A stretch of 64,000 bases of DNA from Lachnospiraceae bacterium C7 (GCA_900113385.1 FOPE01000007.1:23468-87467), one strand, 5' to 3'; shown: positions 17,209-27,603, counted from the first letter of the stretch. A program made the numbers and translations. The notes: generated from the sequence alone by a model not told the origin.

Positions 17209-19422
17209 ATGTTAGTAAAAATCACTAAAAATCGTAAAAATGTGAAAGAAAATAACATAAAGAAAAGTATAAGTGGAATCATTTGCATTATGGTATTGTT
17301 AATTTCTTTAATAGGAATGACAGGATGTAACATAAAATCTCAAAAGGAAACACCACAAAAACAATTTTCAGAAATACAAATTCCTATGCCTAAGAAAGTA
17401 GCAAGTTGTGAAGCAGTTAATTATATAGATAAAAAAATTTATGTAGTCGGCCTAAATCAAAATAGAAAATTTGTTGGGGTTTTTTCAACAACTAATTATG
17501 GTGGAAAATGGAAAAAAGAAGTTGAGAAAAAAGAAATAGGAAATATAACAGTAAGCAGTGCATGTATAACAGATGCATCAAAAGTATATATTTCAAATGA
17601 AGATGATAACACTGTTTATAAGATAGATTTGAAGAAGAAAAATAAAATAAACAAAAATATAGAAGCAAATGAAGGTGAAGAAGTAGTTTATGGAAAAAAC
17701 AAGCCTTATTATGTAAGTTTGCAGGATGAAGGGGTTTGTATAGAGAGGAAAAAAGACGATGATACTACAACTGACATTAAAATTATCCAACCAAAAGGAA
17801 TAGCATTAATTGGAAACATAGTAGAAAAGGGTGAAAACCTTTATGTCTTAAATATTTCTAATAAAGAAATGCTAACAAAATACGATGTAAAAACTGGAAA
17901 GAAAAAGCAACTAGATAAGAACATGAAAAAAGCGCTAGAAAATTATGGCAAACGAATAGAAAAAGCCATGGATATAGCAATGGTTGATGATAATGCAGAT
18001 AAAGACGATAAAAAATTAACAATTGTTGGAGCCAATGGAATGTATAAATATTTTGATGGAAAAGAATCATTTCTAGGTTCAATCAATAGTGAATCAATAA
18101 GATCAGGAAGAAGTAGTATAAGTGAATGCATAAAAATAGATGACAAAAACTATATAGCTAAAATGGATAAAACATTTTCAGGTAATAGTATTTCGCTTTT
18201 ATCATTAGATAAGAGAAGCGAAAACAGAACAGCAATACAATTATATTCATTGCACGGAAACTTAGATATGGAAAATATAGTAGAAAACTATAATGCAACT
18301 AATAAAGAATATGCCATAGAATATATAGTAGGAATGGAAGAAAAAGGTGTTAAAAATGAGCAGCAGGCAATAAAAAAATTAAAGAAACGTATAAAATCAG
18401 GAAAAGGTCCAGATATGGTATTAGTTGATGATATGCCAGTTGAAGAGATGCAAAAAGAAAATGCATTTGAAAATATTTCGGAATTTGGAGAAAAAATTTC
18501 AAATAAAGAATATGTTTTTTCTAACATATTAAAAGAAAACAAGAATAAGAAATATGAAATACCTTTATCTTTTACATTTGATTGGCAAGTTGGAGACAAA
18601 AATTGTTGTAAGAGTAAAAACATTAATGAATTAATTACATCATTAGCAACCCTTAATAATGAAGATGGTTATGTGATTCATGATGAAGACAGAAATGATA
18701 TAATGCAGGCAGCATATAGGAATTTCGCAGCGGAGCACATAGAAAAAAATGCTGACATCAACACTATCAAAGATTTCTTTAAGTTAGCCGAAGTTGTGAG
18801 AGATATTAAAGCAAAATGCGGGGATGAAAAAGTTAAAGCTCTTTACGAGTTAAAAGTCAGTTCACAACATTGGATAACTACAACAGAACCTCACCTTTTA
18901 AATAATAGTACCAAGTATAACATCGGAAAAGAAGGTGCAAGTAATATTTTTATTATTGAGGAAATAGAAAAAAATAGAGAATTTGATTCACGTATTTTAA
19001 AAGAACGAAGTTATATACCAGAATTGCGAATAGCAGTAACAAAAACAGGTCAAAATAAGGAAATAGTTGAAAATATAATAGAGAAATTCTGTCAAAAAAA
19101 TAATCAAAGTCTTATTACTGGAGGATTTCCGGTAAACAGATTAGCGATAAAAAAACAGCTAAAAGAAGATTATGATGAAACTTTATCAGAAGTATATATG
19201 GATGATGCTGATCTTATAATTAATGGAGACAATTTGTTGACAAAATCCCAAGAGCAAGAATGGCTATCTTATTTAGAAACATTTGACAAGCCTGTAGTTA
19301 TAAACAATAAAATTGCTGGAATAGTTTTTGAATATACTAATAAAGTTATTTCGGGAGAGTTAAAAGTAGATGACGCAGCAAAACAGTGTAGACAAGAGAT
19401 TTTGCCTTGCTTGACAGAATAA
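17209..19422 (+). CDS. Large lipoprotein with C-terminal solute-binding-like domain
   Basis: Secreted lipid-anchored protein of 737 residues, function unknown. A long signal ends in the lipobox GMTGC with Cys40. Residues about 55-330 consist of short beta-rich segments with repeated patterns (KIYVVGLNQN, KVYISNEDDNTVYKIDL, NLYVLNISNKEM), like a beta-propeller. From about 345 it changes to an extracellular solute-binding-like part: QLYSLHGNLDMENIVENYN, then GKGPDMVLVDDMPVEEM, which is the typical hinge motif of family 1 binding proteins, and a late FCQKNNQSLITGGFPVNRLAI. There is no transporter gene next to it. Lys, Asn and Ile are abundant. The ATG follows TTAGGAGGAAAT. Confidence 0.8.
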   Translation: MLVKITKNRKNVKENNIKKSISGIICIMVLLISLIGMTGCNIKSQKETPQKQFSEIQIPMPKKVASCEAVNYIDKKIYVVGLNQNRKFVGVFSTTNYGGKWKKEVEKKEIGNITVSSACITDASKVYISNEDDNTVYKIDLKKKNKINKNIEANEGEEVVYGKNKPYYVSLQDEGVCIERKKDDDTTTDIKIIQPKGIALIGNIVEKGENLYVLNISNKEMLTKYDVKTGKKKQLDKNMKKALENYGKRIEKAMDIAMVDDNADKDDKKLTIVGANGMYKYFDGKESFLGSINSESIRSGRSSISECIKIDDKNYIAKMDKTFSGNSISLLSLDKRSENRTAIQLYSLHGNLDMENIVENYNATNKEYAIEYIVGMEEKGVKNEQQAIKKLKKRIKSGKGPDMVLVDDMPVEEMQKENAFENISEFGEKISNKEYVFSNILKENKNKKYEIPLSFTFDWQVGDKNCCKSKNINELITSLATLNNEDGYVIHDEDRNDIMQAAYRNFAAEHIEKNADINTIKDFFKLAEVVRDIKAKCGDEKVKALYELKVSSQHWITTTEPHLLNNSTKYNIGKEGASNIFIIEEIEKNREFDSRILKERSYIPELRIAVTKTGQNKEIVENIIEKFCQKNNQSLITGGFPVNRLAIKKQLKEDYDETLSEVYMDDADLIINGDNLLTKSQEQEWLSYLETFDKPVVINNKIAGIVFEYTNKVISGELKVDDAAKQCRQEILPCLTE

Positions 19423-19488
19423 AAAACATAAAATACAATAAATAGGCTTATAAAACTATAGTTAAGTGCTAAAAATAGGAGGAAAACA

Positions 19489-20820
19489 GTGGATATTAAG
19501 TTACCAATTTCAGTAGAAAAAATTATAAATACATTGCAAGAAAACGGATACGAAGGTTATGCAGTAGGTGGATGTGTAAGAGATACAGTGTTAGGAAGAA
19601 CACCTCAGGACTGGGATATAACAACTTCGGCACAACCGATGCAAGTAAAATCACTTTTTCCTCATACGATAGATACAGGAATTCAGCATGGAACAGTAAC
19701 AGTAATGGATCAACATATCGGATATGAAGTAACTACTTATAGAATAGATGGCGAATATGAAGATGCTCGCCATCCTAAGGAAGTTACTTTTACATCTAAT
19801 TTAGCTGAAGATTTAAAAAGACGAGACTTTACAATTAACGCCATGGCATATAATCACGAACATGGTATGGTTGATTTATTTGATGGGCAAAAAGACTTAA
19901 AGCGTCACGTTATTCGTTGTGTAGGCAATCCTATGGAACGATTTTCAGAAGATGCATTAAGAATGCTTAGAGCAGTAAGATTTGCAGCTCAATTAAATTT
20001 TGAAATAGAAGAAGAAACAAGAGCCGCCATAAAAGCATTAGCTCCAACTATAAAGAAAGTAAGTGCAGAGCGAATTCAAGTAGAAATGGTAAAACTTTTA
20101 ACATCAGATCATCCAGAAAAAATAAGGGATGCATATGAATTAGGTTTAACAGCACAATTTTTACCAGAATTTGATAAATTAATGGAAACAACACAAAACA
20201 GTAAGCATCATATGTACACAGTAGGTGAACATACTATAAAAGCAATGGAAAATATACAAAACGATAAAGTGCTTAGATTAACAATGCTATTACATGATAT
20301 TGCAAAGCCAGTGTGTAAAATAACTGATAAAAAAGGTGACGACCACTTTAATGGGCACCAAGAAGAAGGCGCCAAAATGGCAAAAAGCATTTTGAAACGA
20401 TTAAAATTTGATAACGCCACAATAAATGACGTAGTAATGCTTATAAAAGCACATGACCATCGTCCGGAAATAAGCCAAAGAAACGTAAGATTTGCCATTT
20501 ATGAAAATGGAATTGATTGTTATCCACGTCTTTTTTCCGTGAAAAAAGCAGATACATTAGCACAAAGTGAATATAAAAGAGAAGAAAAACTTAAGTATAT
20601 TGAAGAATATGCCGACACATATAATGAAATTATGAAAAAAAATCAATGTGTTTCGAGAAAAACTCTTGCAGTAAACGGTAATGATTTATTGAAAGCCGGA
20701 GTAGAACCAGGCAAGAAAATAGGAGAATTACTTGAAAAATTGTTCTTAGAAGTTTTAGAAGATCCAAATGCAAATAACAAGGAAGTTTTATTAGAGAAGT
20801 TAAAAAAAGAGAATGTTTAG
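19489..20820 (+). CDS. cca: CCA tRNA nucleotidyltransferase
   Basis: Adds the 3' CCA to tRNAs without template; essential here since the two tRNA genes at 28 kb do not encode CCA. The 443-residue protein has the class II head GGCVRDTVLGRTPQDWDITTS with the DxD metal site, then RRDFTINAMAY and the nucleotide-recognition region RFSEDALRMLRAVRF. An HD domain follows (GEHTIKAMENI and LLHDIAKP). The start codon is GTG after AGGAGG with a spacer of 6. It lies between two lipoprotein genes and is probably co-transcribed with the preceding one, 66 bases away. Confidence 0.95.
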   Translation: MDIKLPISVEKIINTLQENGYEGYAVGGCVRDTVLGRTPQDWDITTSAQPMQVKSLFPHTIDTGIQHGTVTVMDQHIGYEVTTYRIDGEYEDARHPKEVTFTSNLAEDLKRRDFTINAMAYNHEHGMVDLFDGQKDLKRHVIRCVGNPMERFSEDALRMLRAVRFAAQLNFEIEEETRAAIKALAPTIKKVSAERIQVEMVKLLTSDHPEKIRDAYELGLTAQFLPEFDKLMETTQNSKHHMYTVGEHTIKAMENIQNDKVLRLTMLLHDIAKPVCKITDKKGDDHFNGHQEEGAKMAKSILKRLKFDNATINDVVMLIKAHDHRPEISQRNVRFAIYENGIDCYPRLFSVKKADTLAQSEYKREEKLKYIEEYADTYNEIMKKNQCVSRKTLAVNGNDLLKAGVEPGKKIGELLEKLFLEVLEDPNANNKEVLLEKLKKENV

Positions 20821-20910
20821 TTAAAAACAAAATAATATGTAAAGTAAATAAGTTTAGAAGTTTTATTAGTGGAAAGGTCAAAATCCTAATGCATAGTGGG
20901 GTGTAAAATT

Positions 20911-22311
20911 ATGAAAATAAGGGATAATTGGGTGAAAAAGTTTATAGGGTGTGCCTTATGTGTTGGGGCACTAGGCCTTTTGTGCAGTTGCGGAGATAAA
21001 GCAAACGCACAGAAAATTTCTTTTGGAACGCAGTACTATTCAAGCGATGACACAGAAGAGGAAGATGTTGAAGATACAGAAATAGAGTCTAAGAAAAAAG
21101 ATAAAGAGAAAACAAATGGAAAAGCAGATTATGTAGTAATAGAAGTTAATACAGAAGATGAGATTATAAGATTATATAACAAGACAAAAGATTTAGAATA
21201 TCAATTTTATTATTCCCTAGACACAAAAATTTTAAATAGACATGGAAAAAATACATCAATGGGTTCAATATCAGCAGGAAAAATAGTTAATATTTCAGGC
21301 ATAACAGCTGATGGCAAGGTCGGAGAAATTCAGATTTCTCCAAACGTGTGGGACTATTCAGACATAAAAAGATATGAGTTAGATACCGATAAAAAAACAT
21401 TAGTAGTTGGAGATACAAAATATCGATATACTAAGAAAACACAAGTCTTTTCTGAAAATGAAAATATATCTCCAAAGGATATTGGGGAAGATGATGAACT
21501 AGAAATTGTAGGAAAAGGTAAAGAAATATTGTCGATAGTTGTTACAACGGGACATGGAACTTTATCTTTAAAAAATACATCTCTTTTTGAAGGAAGCTTT
21601 TTGCAACTAGATAACAGGGCGTTTGTAAATATCACTCCAAATATGGTAATGGACGTTCCAGAAGGAGAATATACACTAGCTGTAGCCAACAATGGTTGGG
21701 GAGGAAGCAAAAAAATCGAAATTAAAAGAGGTCAGACAACAGAAGTTAATTTAGATGAATTAAAAGGAAACGGTCCATCATATGGAAAAGTGCTATTTGC
21801 ACCGGATGTTGTAGGGGCTAAGATACTTATAGATGGGAAACAAATTGATTTTGCTAATCCAGTTTCCATTCAATATGGACGCCATTCTCTAAAAATAATA
21901 GCAGATGGCTATAAAACAATGAATAAAATACTGTATGTAAATTCACCGGAAGGAACTATTACAATTAATATGGAGAAGGCAAACGAAGGTAGTAATAATT
22001 CATCTTCAGGGGAAGATTCTGGGGATTTGACATCATCAACACCAAAGAATCATAGTGAGGTAGAAGCACAAAGAAACTCGAGAGAATCATCAGAGGCAAA
22101 TAGTATCACAACAAATGGAAGTGGAAACTCTGGAAATAATGGTGAATCAACAAGTACAGCGAATGGAAACGATAATAAAACATCGGAAAATAAAACAAAT
22201 TCAACAAGCTCAGGAAGTGGAACTAATACAAATAAAAACTCAGTGACTACAAATCAATTAAAAGATTATATTTCTACCCTATCTAATTTGCTGAATAATA
22301 GTGCAAATTAG
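20911..22311 (+). CDS. PEGA-domain lipoprotein
   Basis: Secreted lipid-anchored protein of 466 residues, function unknown. The signal ends at LLCSC with Cys27. An acidic stretch (TEEEDVEDTEIESKKK) precedes a beta-rich middle region with repeated strand patterns. The PEGA domain at about 295-350 contains GAKILIDGKQIDFANPVSI and GRHSLKIIADGYKT. The last 115 residues are a Ser/Asn/Thr/Gly-rich tail. A GTG at 20896 is in frame, but the ATG at 20911 gives a normal lipoprotein signal. PEGA domains are known as surface or periplasmic beta-sandwich modules often linked to the cell wall. Confidence 0.82.
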   Translation: MKIRDNWVKKFIGCALCVGALGLLCSCGDKANAQKISFGTQYYSSDDTEEEDVEDTEIESKKKDKEKTNGKADYVVIEVNTEDEIIRLYNKTKDLEYQFYYSLDTKILNRHGKNTSMGSISAGKIVNISGITADGKVGEIQISPNVWDYSDIKRYELDTDKKTLVVGDTKYRYTKKTQVFSENENISPKDIGEDDELEIVGKGKEILSIVVTTGHGTLSLKNTSLFEGSFLQLDNRAFVNITPNMVMDVPEGEYTLAVANNGWGGSKKIEIKRGQTTEVNLDELKGNGPSYGKVLFAPDVVGAKILIDGKQIDFANPVSIQYGRHSLKIIADGYKTMNKILYVNSPEGTITINMEKANEGSNNSSSGEDSGDLTSSTPKNHSEVEAQRNSRESSEANSITTNGSGNSGNNGESTSTANGNDNKTSENKTNSTSSGSGTNTNKNSVTTNQLKDYISTLSNLLNNSAN

Positions 22312-22352
22312 TTAGAAAATGGCTTGAAATAAAGGAATTAAGCAATTTTTTC

Positions 22353-22381
22353 TTGACAAATCTATATAAAACAAGTATATA
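22353..22381 (+). promoter_or_regulatory. Sigma-A promoter of hup
   Basis: TTGACA (22353-22358) and TATATA (22376-22381), 17-base spacer, 65 bases upstream of the HU gene. Confidence 0.7.
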
Positions 22382-22447
22382 TATTCTTGTAGATGATTTG
22401 GAGAGGGACTCATAAAACAATACAAGAATCCAGAGGAGGAAAATTAC

Positions 22448-22723
22448 ATGAACAAAGCAGAATTAGTTGCAGCTATGGCTGAAAAAGCAGATTTATCAAA
22501 AAAAGACGCTGAAGGAGCTTTAAGCGCATTTCAGGAAGTTGTTGTTGAAGAGTTACAAAAAGGAGAAAAAATCCAATTAGTAGGATTTGGTACTTTCGAA
22601 GTTGTTGAGAGAGCTGCTAGAGTTGGTAGAAATCCACAGACTAAAGAAGAAATCCAAATTCCAGCATCAAAAGCACCTAAATTCAAACCAGGTAAGAGCT
22701 TAAAAGATCAGCTTAACAAATAA
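22448..22723 (+). CDS. hup: HU family DNA-binding protein
   Basis: Histone-like dimeric protein that bends and compacts DNA. The 91-residue sequence begins MNKAELVAAMAEKADLSKKDAE. The arm has the signature GFGTFEVVERAARVGRNPQT with the intercalating Pro, and it ends FKPGKSLKDQLNK. The AGAGGAGG site is strong. It is a single gene between its own promoter and the terminator at 22754-22783. Confidence 0.97.
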   Translation: MNKAELVAAMAEKADLSKKDAEGALSAFQEVVVEELQKGEKIQLVGFGTFEVVERAARVGRNPQTKEEIQIPASKAPKFKPGKSLKDQLNK

Positions 22724-22753
22724 TTGGATTTAATTGGAATAGAAATATCATAG

Positions 22754-22783
22754 GTGGGACGCTATAGTGGCGTTCCACTTTTT
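22754..22783 (+). terminator. Intrinsic terminator of hup
   Basis: GTGGGACGC and GCGTTCCAC pair (one G-T) around a 7-base loop, followed by a T run. Confidence 0.88.
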
Positions 22784-22870
22784 CTAATTTATGATATTTC
22801 TCAAGTAGTAATCAATAAAATTAAAAACATTAATTAGCAATAGAAGTGATAAAAGAGAAAGAGGTTAAAT

Positions 22871-23110
22871 ATGCGTTTAGATAAATTTTTAAAAGTATCT
22901 CGTTTAATTAAGAGACGTACCGTTGCCAATGAAGCATGTGATGCAGGTAGAGTTATGGTAAATGGCAAACCAGCAAAAGCCTCAGTCAAAGTTAAAGTAG
23001 GCGACATAATAGAGATTATGTTTGGCCAAAAGAGCGTGAAGGTAAGGGTTTTAGATATTCAAGACACAACAAAAAAAGAACAGGCAAAAGATTTATTCGA
23101 ATACGTATAA
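22871..23110 (+). CDS. rqcP: S4-domain RNA-binding protein RqcP (YabO type)
   Basis: Small S4 protein of 79 residues. The start MRLDKFLKVSRLIKRRTVANEAC and GRVMVNGKPAKASVKVKVGDIIEI is the whole S4 fold. In Bacillus the orthologue (YabO, now RqcP) binds the P-site tRNA on stalled 50S subunits and supports alanine tailing by RqcH in ribosome quality control. The assignment rests on size and on position before divIC, as in the Bacillus yabO-yabP-yabQ-divIC order. It starts with ATG after AAAGAGG. Confidence 0.85.
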   Translation: MRLDKFLKVSRLIKRRTVANEACDAGRVMVNGKPAKASVKVKVGDIIEIMFGQKSVKVRVLDIQDTTKKEQAKDLFEYV

Positions 23111-23122
23111 GGGGTATAAAAT

Positions 23123-23419
23123 ATGAGTACAAAACGTCGAACAAAGGGTTTAAAAGCAGGAGTGATAGCTGGTGCTATAACCTTAGTTTTTGTTGGGGTT
23201 ATGTCATACCAGACTTATACTTTAAAAAAACAAAATGAAGCCTATGCTCAAGAGCAGCAAACGCTTAAAAAAGAGCTAAAAGAAGAAAAGACTAGAAAGA
23301 AAGACATAAAGAAATATGAAAAATACACAAAATCTCAAGAATACATTGAAGACGTAGCTAAATCTAAATTAGGATTAGCCAATGATAATGAGATTATCTT
23401 TAAGGAAGAAAGTAAGTAA
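23123..23419 (+). CDS. divIC: DivIC/FtsL-like septum formation initiator
   Basis: Bitopic division protein of 98 residues. A basic cytoplasmic N terminus (MSTKRRTKGLK) and one membrane segment at about 12-30 precede a charged coiled coil (KKQNEAYAQEQQTLKKELKEEK). The C-terminal segment YIEDVAKSKLGLANDNEIIFKE is typical of DivIC/FtsB. It lies 12 bases after rqcP, in the conserved order. Unlike Bacillus, no yabP or yabQ sits between the two genes. Confidence 0.88.
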   Translation: MSTKRRTKGLKAGVIAGAITLVFVGVMSYQTYTLKKQNEAYAQEQQTLKKELKEEKTRKKDIKKYEKYTKSQEYIEDVAKSKLGLANDNEIIFKEESK

Positions 23420-23427
23420 GACAAAAA

Positions 23428-24921
23428 ATGATAAACCAGGTAGAAAATTATGTAATGCAAGGCAACATGGTTAGCCAAGGAGACAAAGTTCTTGCAGCTG
23501 TGTCAGGTGGAGCAGATTCTGTAGCCTTACTATTGATTTTAAAAGAACTACAAAAGAAGATAGATTTTTCCCTTAAGGTTATACATGTCGAGCATGGTAT
23601 AAGAGGTGAAGAAAGCCAGGCAGATGCAAGGTTTGTGGAATCACTATGCCAAAAATTAGACATCGAGTGTATTGTGCGTCATGTAGACGTACCACAATAT
23701 GCAGAGAAAAGCGGTCTAGGAGAAGAAGAGGCTGCAAGAGCTTTGCGATATGAACAATTCTTTAAAGTGGCAAAAGAGGATCAAGGCGCTTCTGAGGCGT
23801 CTGTTAAGATTGCCATAGCGCATCATCTAGAAGATAATGCCGAGACAATATTATTTCAAATGGCACGAGGCACAGGCATAGACGGCTTGTGTGGTATGGT
23901 TTCTGTGCGCAAAATTCAAGACAGTTTATATATAATAAGACCTTTGTTAAATGTAAGTAGAGGGCAAATAGAAAAATATTTGCAAGATAATAATCAAAAA
24001 TTCTGCACAGATGCTACCAATTTTGACACAAAATATAGTAGAAATCGAATACGAAAGAAAATATTGCCAGAATTACAAGAGATTAATTCAGAAGCAATAT
24101 TTCATATAAATCAAACAGCGGAAAAAATGAGTGAAATTAGAGATTTTTTCAGTGATCAGGTAGATGTTGCTTATAGAGATTGCGTTGAAGAAAAGCCAAT
24201 AATATTAAACATTCAAAAACTTGAAAAATATCATTATGCAATACAAAAATCTGTAATAAGAAAAGCCATAATTAACACGGCTGGTAAAAAGAAAGATATT
24301 ACAACAGTACATGCAGAAGATGTTTTAGAGTTAACAAGGAAGCAATCAGGAAAGCAAATTATGTTACCTTATGGTATCGTTGCAAAAAGAAGCTATGACA
24401 CAATTAAATTTTTTTCTGATAAAACTATGAAATATGATAAGGAAATTGTCGATTATAATGGTATAGGAAATCATAATCGGGTTAGCTTGGAATTTTTAGA
24501 AAGTTTAAAAGACAAAAAGCCCGGTGAAAAAGTAGTAATACCATTAGAGGAGTTTGGTGGCTTTTTGGAACTTTCAGTTATTAAGAATGCCAACAATTCC
24601 CAAATAGTTCAGAAAAAAAAGTACACGAAGTATCTAGACTATGATAAGATTAAAAAAGGTTTTGAAGTTCGTGGACGCAGAAGTGGAGATTTTTTTATAA
24701 GTGACGCAAAGATGCATCGTAAAAAATTAAAATCATATTTTATCGATGAAAAAGTTGAATCAAGTAAAAGAGACCACATTCCGTTGCTTGCACAGGGTTC
24801 GGAGATTATATGGATAATAGGTATGAGAATTAACTTTTCCTATAAGATTTCCGAAAAAACCAAATACATTCTTGAAATTCATTATAACGGAGGAGAACAA
24901 AATGGATACAACAAAGCATGA
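23428..24921 (+). CDS. tilS: tRNA(Ile)-lysidine synthetase
   Basis: Converts C34 of the CAU-anticodon isoleucine tRNA to lysidine, changing its reading from AUG to AUA. This is essential in a genome with many ATA codons. The 497-residue protein has the PP-loop SGGADSVALLLIL at about 29-41, VIHVEHGIRGEES, HHLEDNAETILFQMARG and the signature RNRIRKKILPEL. The C-terminal TilS domain has GFEVRGRRSGDFF. It overlaps hpt by 20 bases. The ribosome binding site is weak, suggesting coupling to divIC. Confidence 0.95.
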   Translation: MINQVENYVMQGNMVSQGDKVLAAVSGGADSVALLLILKELQKKIDFSLKVIHVEHGIRGEESQADARFVESLCQKLDIECIVRHVDVPQYAEKSGLGEEEAARALRYEQFFKVAKEDQGASEASVKIAIAHHLEDNAETILFQMARGTGIDGLCGMVSVRKIQDSLYIIRPLLNVSRGQIEKYLQDNNQKFCTDATNFDTKYSRNRIRKKILPELQEINSEAIFHINQTAEKMSEIRDFFSDQVDVAYRDCVEEKPIILNIQKLEKYHYAIQKSVIRKAIINTAGKKKDITTVHAEDVLELTRKQSGKQIMLPYGIVAKRSYDTIKFFSDKTMKYDKEIVDYNGIGNHNRVSLEFLESLKDKKPGEKVVIPLEEFGGFLELSVIKNANNSQIVQKKKYTKYLDYDKIKKGFEVRGRRSGDFFISDAKMHRKKLKSYFIDEKVESSKRDHIPLLAQGSEIIWIIGMRINFSYKISEKTKYILEIHYNGGEQNGYNKA

Positions 24922-25441
24922 GATTTCAGTATTAATACCAGAGGAAGAATTAAACAAACGTATTGCTGAGATTGGAGAAGAAATTACAAAGAAATTTAAA
25001 GGTGAGTCAGTATATTTAGTATGTATTTTAAGAGGTTCAATTTTTTATACAACAGAACTTGCAAAAAGAATTAAACTTCCAATGACTATAGATTTTATGA
25101 CAGTATCAAGTTATGGAGCAGCTACAAAGTCTTCAGGTGTCATTAATGTTAAAAAAGATCTTGAATCATCAGTAGAAGGTGAAAACGTAATTATAGTTGA
25201 AGATATTATTGATTCAGGTAATACATTAAGTAGATTATTACACCTTTTCGAAAGCAGAAATCCAAAAACATTAACACTTACAACACTTTTAGATAAGCCG
25301 GATAGACGTGTTGTAGAAAATGTAAATGTTGATTATACAGGATTTGTTATTCCAGATAAATTTGTTGTAGGTTTTGGTTTAGACTATGATCAAAGATATC
25401 GTAATTTACCATATATTGGTGTTATCGAGGATGTAGAGTAA
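24902..25441 (+). CDS. hpt: Hypoxanthine phosphoribosyltransferase
   Basis: Purine salvage enzyme making IMP or GMP from hypoxanthine or guanine and PRPP. The protein (179 residues) begins MDTTKHEISVLIPEEEL. The PRPP loop is VIIVEDIIDSGNTL, CILRGSIFY is the first loop, and PDKFVVGFGLDYDQRYRNLP ends the domain. An in-frame ATG at 24872 exists, but GGAGGAG at 24890-24896 sets the start at 24902, inside the end of tilS. The tilS-hpt-ftsH order is conserved in Firmicutes. Confidence 0.96.
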   Translation: MDTTKHEISVLIPEEELNKRIAEIGEEITKKFKGESVYLVCILRGSIFYTTELAKRIKLPMTIDFMTVSSYGAATKSSGVINVKKDLESSVEGENVIIVEDIIDSGNTLSRLLHLFESRNPKTLTLTTLLDKPDRRVVENVNVDYTGFVIPDKFVVGFGLDYDQRYRNLPYIGVIEDVE

Positions 25442-25506
25442 TTTGCATTTTCGAAAAATATAAGATTGTATTTGAGAGGAAAAATAAATAGAAAGGGAGA
25501 AGCATA

Positions 25507-27576
25507 TTGAATAAAAAAACGTCAAATCGATTTCGAGGATATGGAGTTTACATTTTATTAATTATAGCGGTTGTAGGAATTTGGTATTGGCTTTCAGGTA
25601 ACACAGCTACAAATTCATACACTAGAACAAGCTTCATAAGAGACCTTGATGCTACACAAAAGGAGAGTAGTAGTTCAAAACATACTATATCAAAGATAGT
25701 GGTGGTACAAAATAAAGAAGTACCAACAGGTAGACTAGATATTACATATGGCAGTGGAGATAAAAATACTCTTTATACTACGGATTTGAACAAAGAAATT
25801 AAAGAAATGGAAAAATATGATTTTAAAAATTATCATATTTCAAATGTTCAATCAAATGATTGGATAGCAAGCACTGTACCGTATTTAATTATTTTTGGTG
25901 CAATGATGTTCTTATTATTTGCAGTTATGTCAAATCAAAGTGCAGCAGGTAGCAGTAGTGGTGGAAAAATGATGAATTTTGGAAAAAGCCGTGCAAAACT
26001 ATCGACTGAAGAGAATAATCACGTAACATTTAAAAATGTTGCAGGACTTAAAGAAGAAAAAGAAGAATTAGAAGAAATCGTTGATTTCTTAAAAGCTCCA
26101 AAGAAATATACAAGACTTGGTGCAAGAATTCCAAAAGGAGTTCTTTTAGTAGGCCCTCCTGGAACTGGTAAAACTCTTCTTGCAAAAGCAATTGCAGGAG
26201 AAGCTGGCGTACCATTTTTTAGTATTTCAGGTTCTGATTTCGTAGAGATGTTTGTTGGTGTAGGTGCATCTAGAGTAAGAGATTTATTTGAAGATGCAAA
26301 GAAAAATGCACCTTGTATAGTTTTTATTGACGAAATTGATGCAGTAGCAAGACGACGTGGCGCTGGAATGGGTGGCGGACATGACGAAAGAGAGCAAACT
26401 CTAAACCAGATGCTTGTTGAAATGGATGGTTTTGGAGTAAATGAAGGAATCATAGTTATGGCAGCTACAAACCGTGTAGATATTCTAGATCCAGCCATTA
26501 TGAGACCAGGCCGTTTTGATAGAAAAGTATTCGTAGGCCGTCCAGATGTAGGTGGTCGAGAGGAAATTCTAAAAGTACATGCAAAAAATAAACCACTTAG
26601 CGATAATGTAGAACTTAAACAAATAGCTCAAACTACAGCAGGATTTACAGGTGCAGATCTTGAAAACTTGCTTAATGAAGCAGCCATAGTGGCAGCTAAA
26701 CATGATAGAGCTTTTATTGTTCAAGATGATATTAAACATGCTTTTGTAAAAGTTGGAATTGGTGCTGAAAAACATAGTAGAGTTATCTCAGACAAGGAAA
26801 AGAGAATTACAGCTTATCATGAGTCAGGACATGCGATTTTATTCCATGTGTTACCAGATGTAGGACCTGTATATTCTGTATCAATTATACCAACTGGTCC
26901 TGGTGCAGCAGGTTATACAATGCCATTACCAGAAAAAGACGAGATGTTTAATACAAGAGGTCAGATGTTCAATGAAATCGTAGTAGATTTAGGTGGACGT
27001 GTGGCAGAAGAATTAATTTTCGATGATATTACAACAGGAGCATCACAGGATATTAAACAGGCTACAAAGATGGCAAGAGCCATGGTAACTAAGTTTGGTA
27101 TGTCAGACAATATTGGATTGATTTGTTACGACAGTGATGATGATGAAGTATTTATTGGAAAAGAAATTGGACATGCAAGAGGCTACAGTGAAGGTGTTGC
27201 AGCCGCAATTGATGATGAGGTTAAACGCATCATCGATAAAGCTCATACACAGGCTAAAGAACTTGTAGAGAAAAATAGAGATGTACTTGAGAAAAGTGCT
27301 AAGTTACTATTGAAAAAAGAAAAAATTTCAAGAGCAGAATTCGAAGGCCTTTTTGATGAAAGCGTAACTCTTGAAGATATTGAAAATGGAACTTACGAAG
27401 AAAAATTACATCAAGAAGAAATAGAAAAATCTATCAAGGAAAAAGAAGCAGAGTTAGCTAATTGCAATGAAAAACAGCACGTTAATTTAAGTAAAAAAGA
27501 TGATTCTAATGATTTAGATGATGATTCAGATATGCTTGGAAAAAATGTAGATTTAACAGCTGGAGATAATAAATAA
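25507..27576 (+). CDS. ftsH: ATP-dependent zinc metalloprotease FtsH
   Basis: Membrane AAA protease that degrades misfolded and short-lived membrane and cytosolic proteins. The 689-residue protein has two membrane segments (about 10-28 and 124-142) around an extracytoplasmic loop. The AAA module has Walker A GPPGTGKT near 216, [11 protein letters not shown] and the second region of homology [20 protein letters not shown]. The zinc site is HESGH near 438, with Ser where most homologues have Ala. The start is TTG after AAAGGGA. A charged Lys/Glu/Asp tail ends the protein. A terminator follows at once. Confidence 0.97.
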   Translation: MNKKTSNRFRGYGVYILLIIAVVGIWYWLSGNTATNSYTRTSFIRDLDATQKESSSSKHTISKIVVVQNKEVPTGRLDITYGSGDKNTLYTTDLNKEIKEMEKYDFKNYHISNVQSNDWIASTVPYLIIFGAMMFLLFAVMSNQSAAGSSSGGKMMNFGKSRAKLSTEENNHVTFKNVAGLKEEKEELEEIVDFLKAPKKYTRLGARIPKGVLLVGPPGTGKTLLAKAIAGEAGVPFFSISGSDFVEMFVGVGASRVRDLFEDAKKNAPCIVFIDEIDAVARRRGAGMGGGHDEREQTLNQMLVEMDGFGVNEGIIVMAATNRVDILDPAIMRPGRFDRKVFVGRPDVGGREEILKVHAKNKPLSDNVELKQIAQTTAGFTGADLENLLNEAAIVAAKHDRAFIVQDDIKHAFVKVGIGAEKHSRVISDKEKRITAYHESGHAILFHVLPDVGPVYSVSIIPTGPGAAGYTMPLPEKDEMFNTRGQMFNEIVVDLGGRVAEELIFDDITTGASQDIKQATKMARAMVTKFGMSDNIGLICYDSDDDEVFIGKEIGHARGYSEGVAAAIDDEVKRIIDKAHTQAKELVEKNRDVLEKSAKLLLKKEKISRAEFEGLFDESVTLEDIENGTYEEKLHQEEIEKSIKEKEAELANCNEKQHVNLSKKDDSNDLDDDSDMLGKNVDLTAGDNK

Positions 27577-27603
27577 TTATCGTAAAGAACAAGCTTGATA
27601 GAG

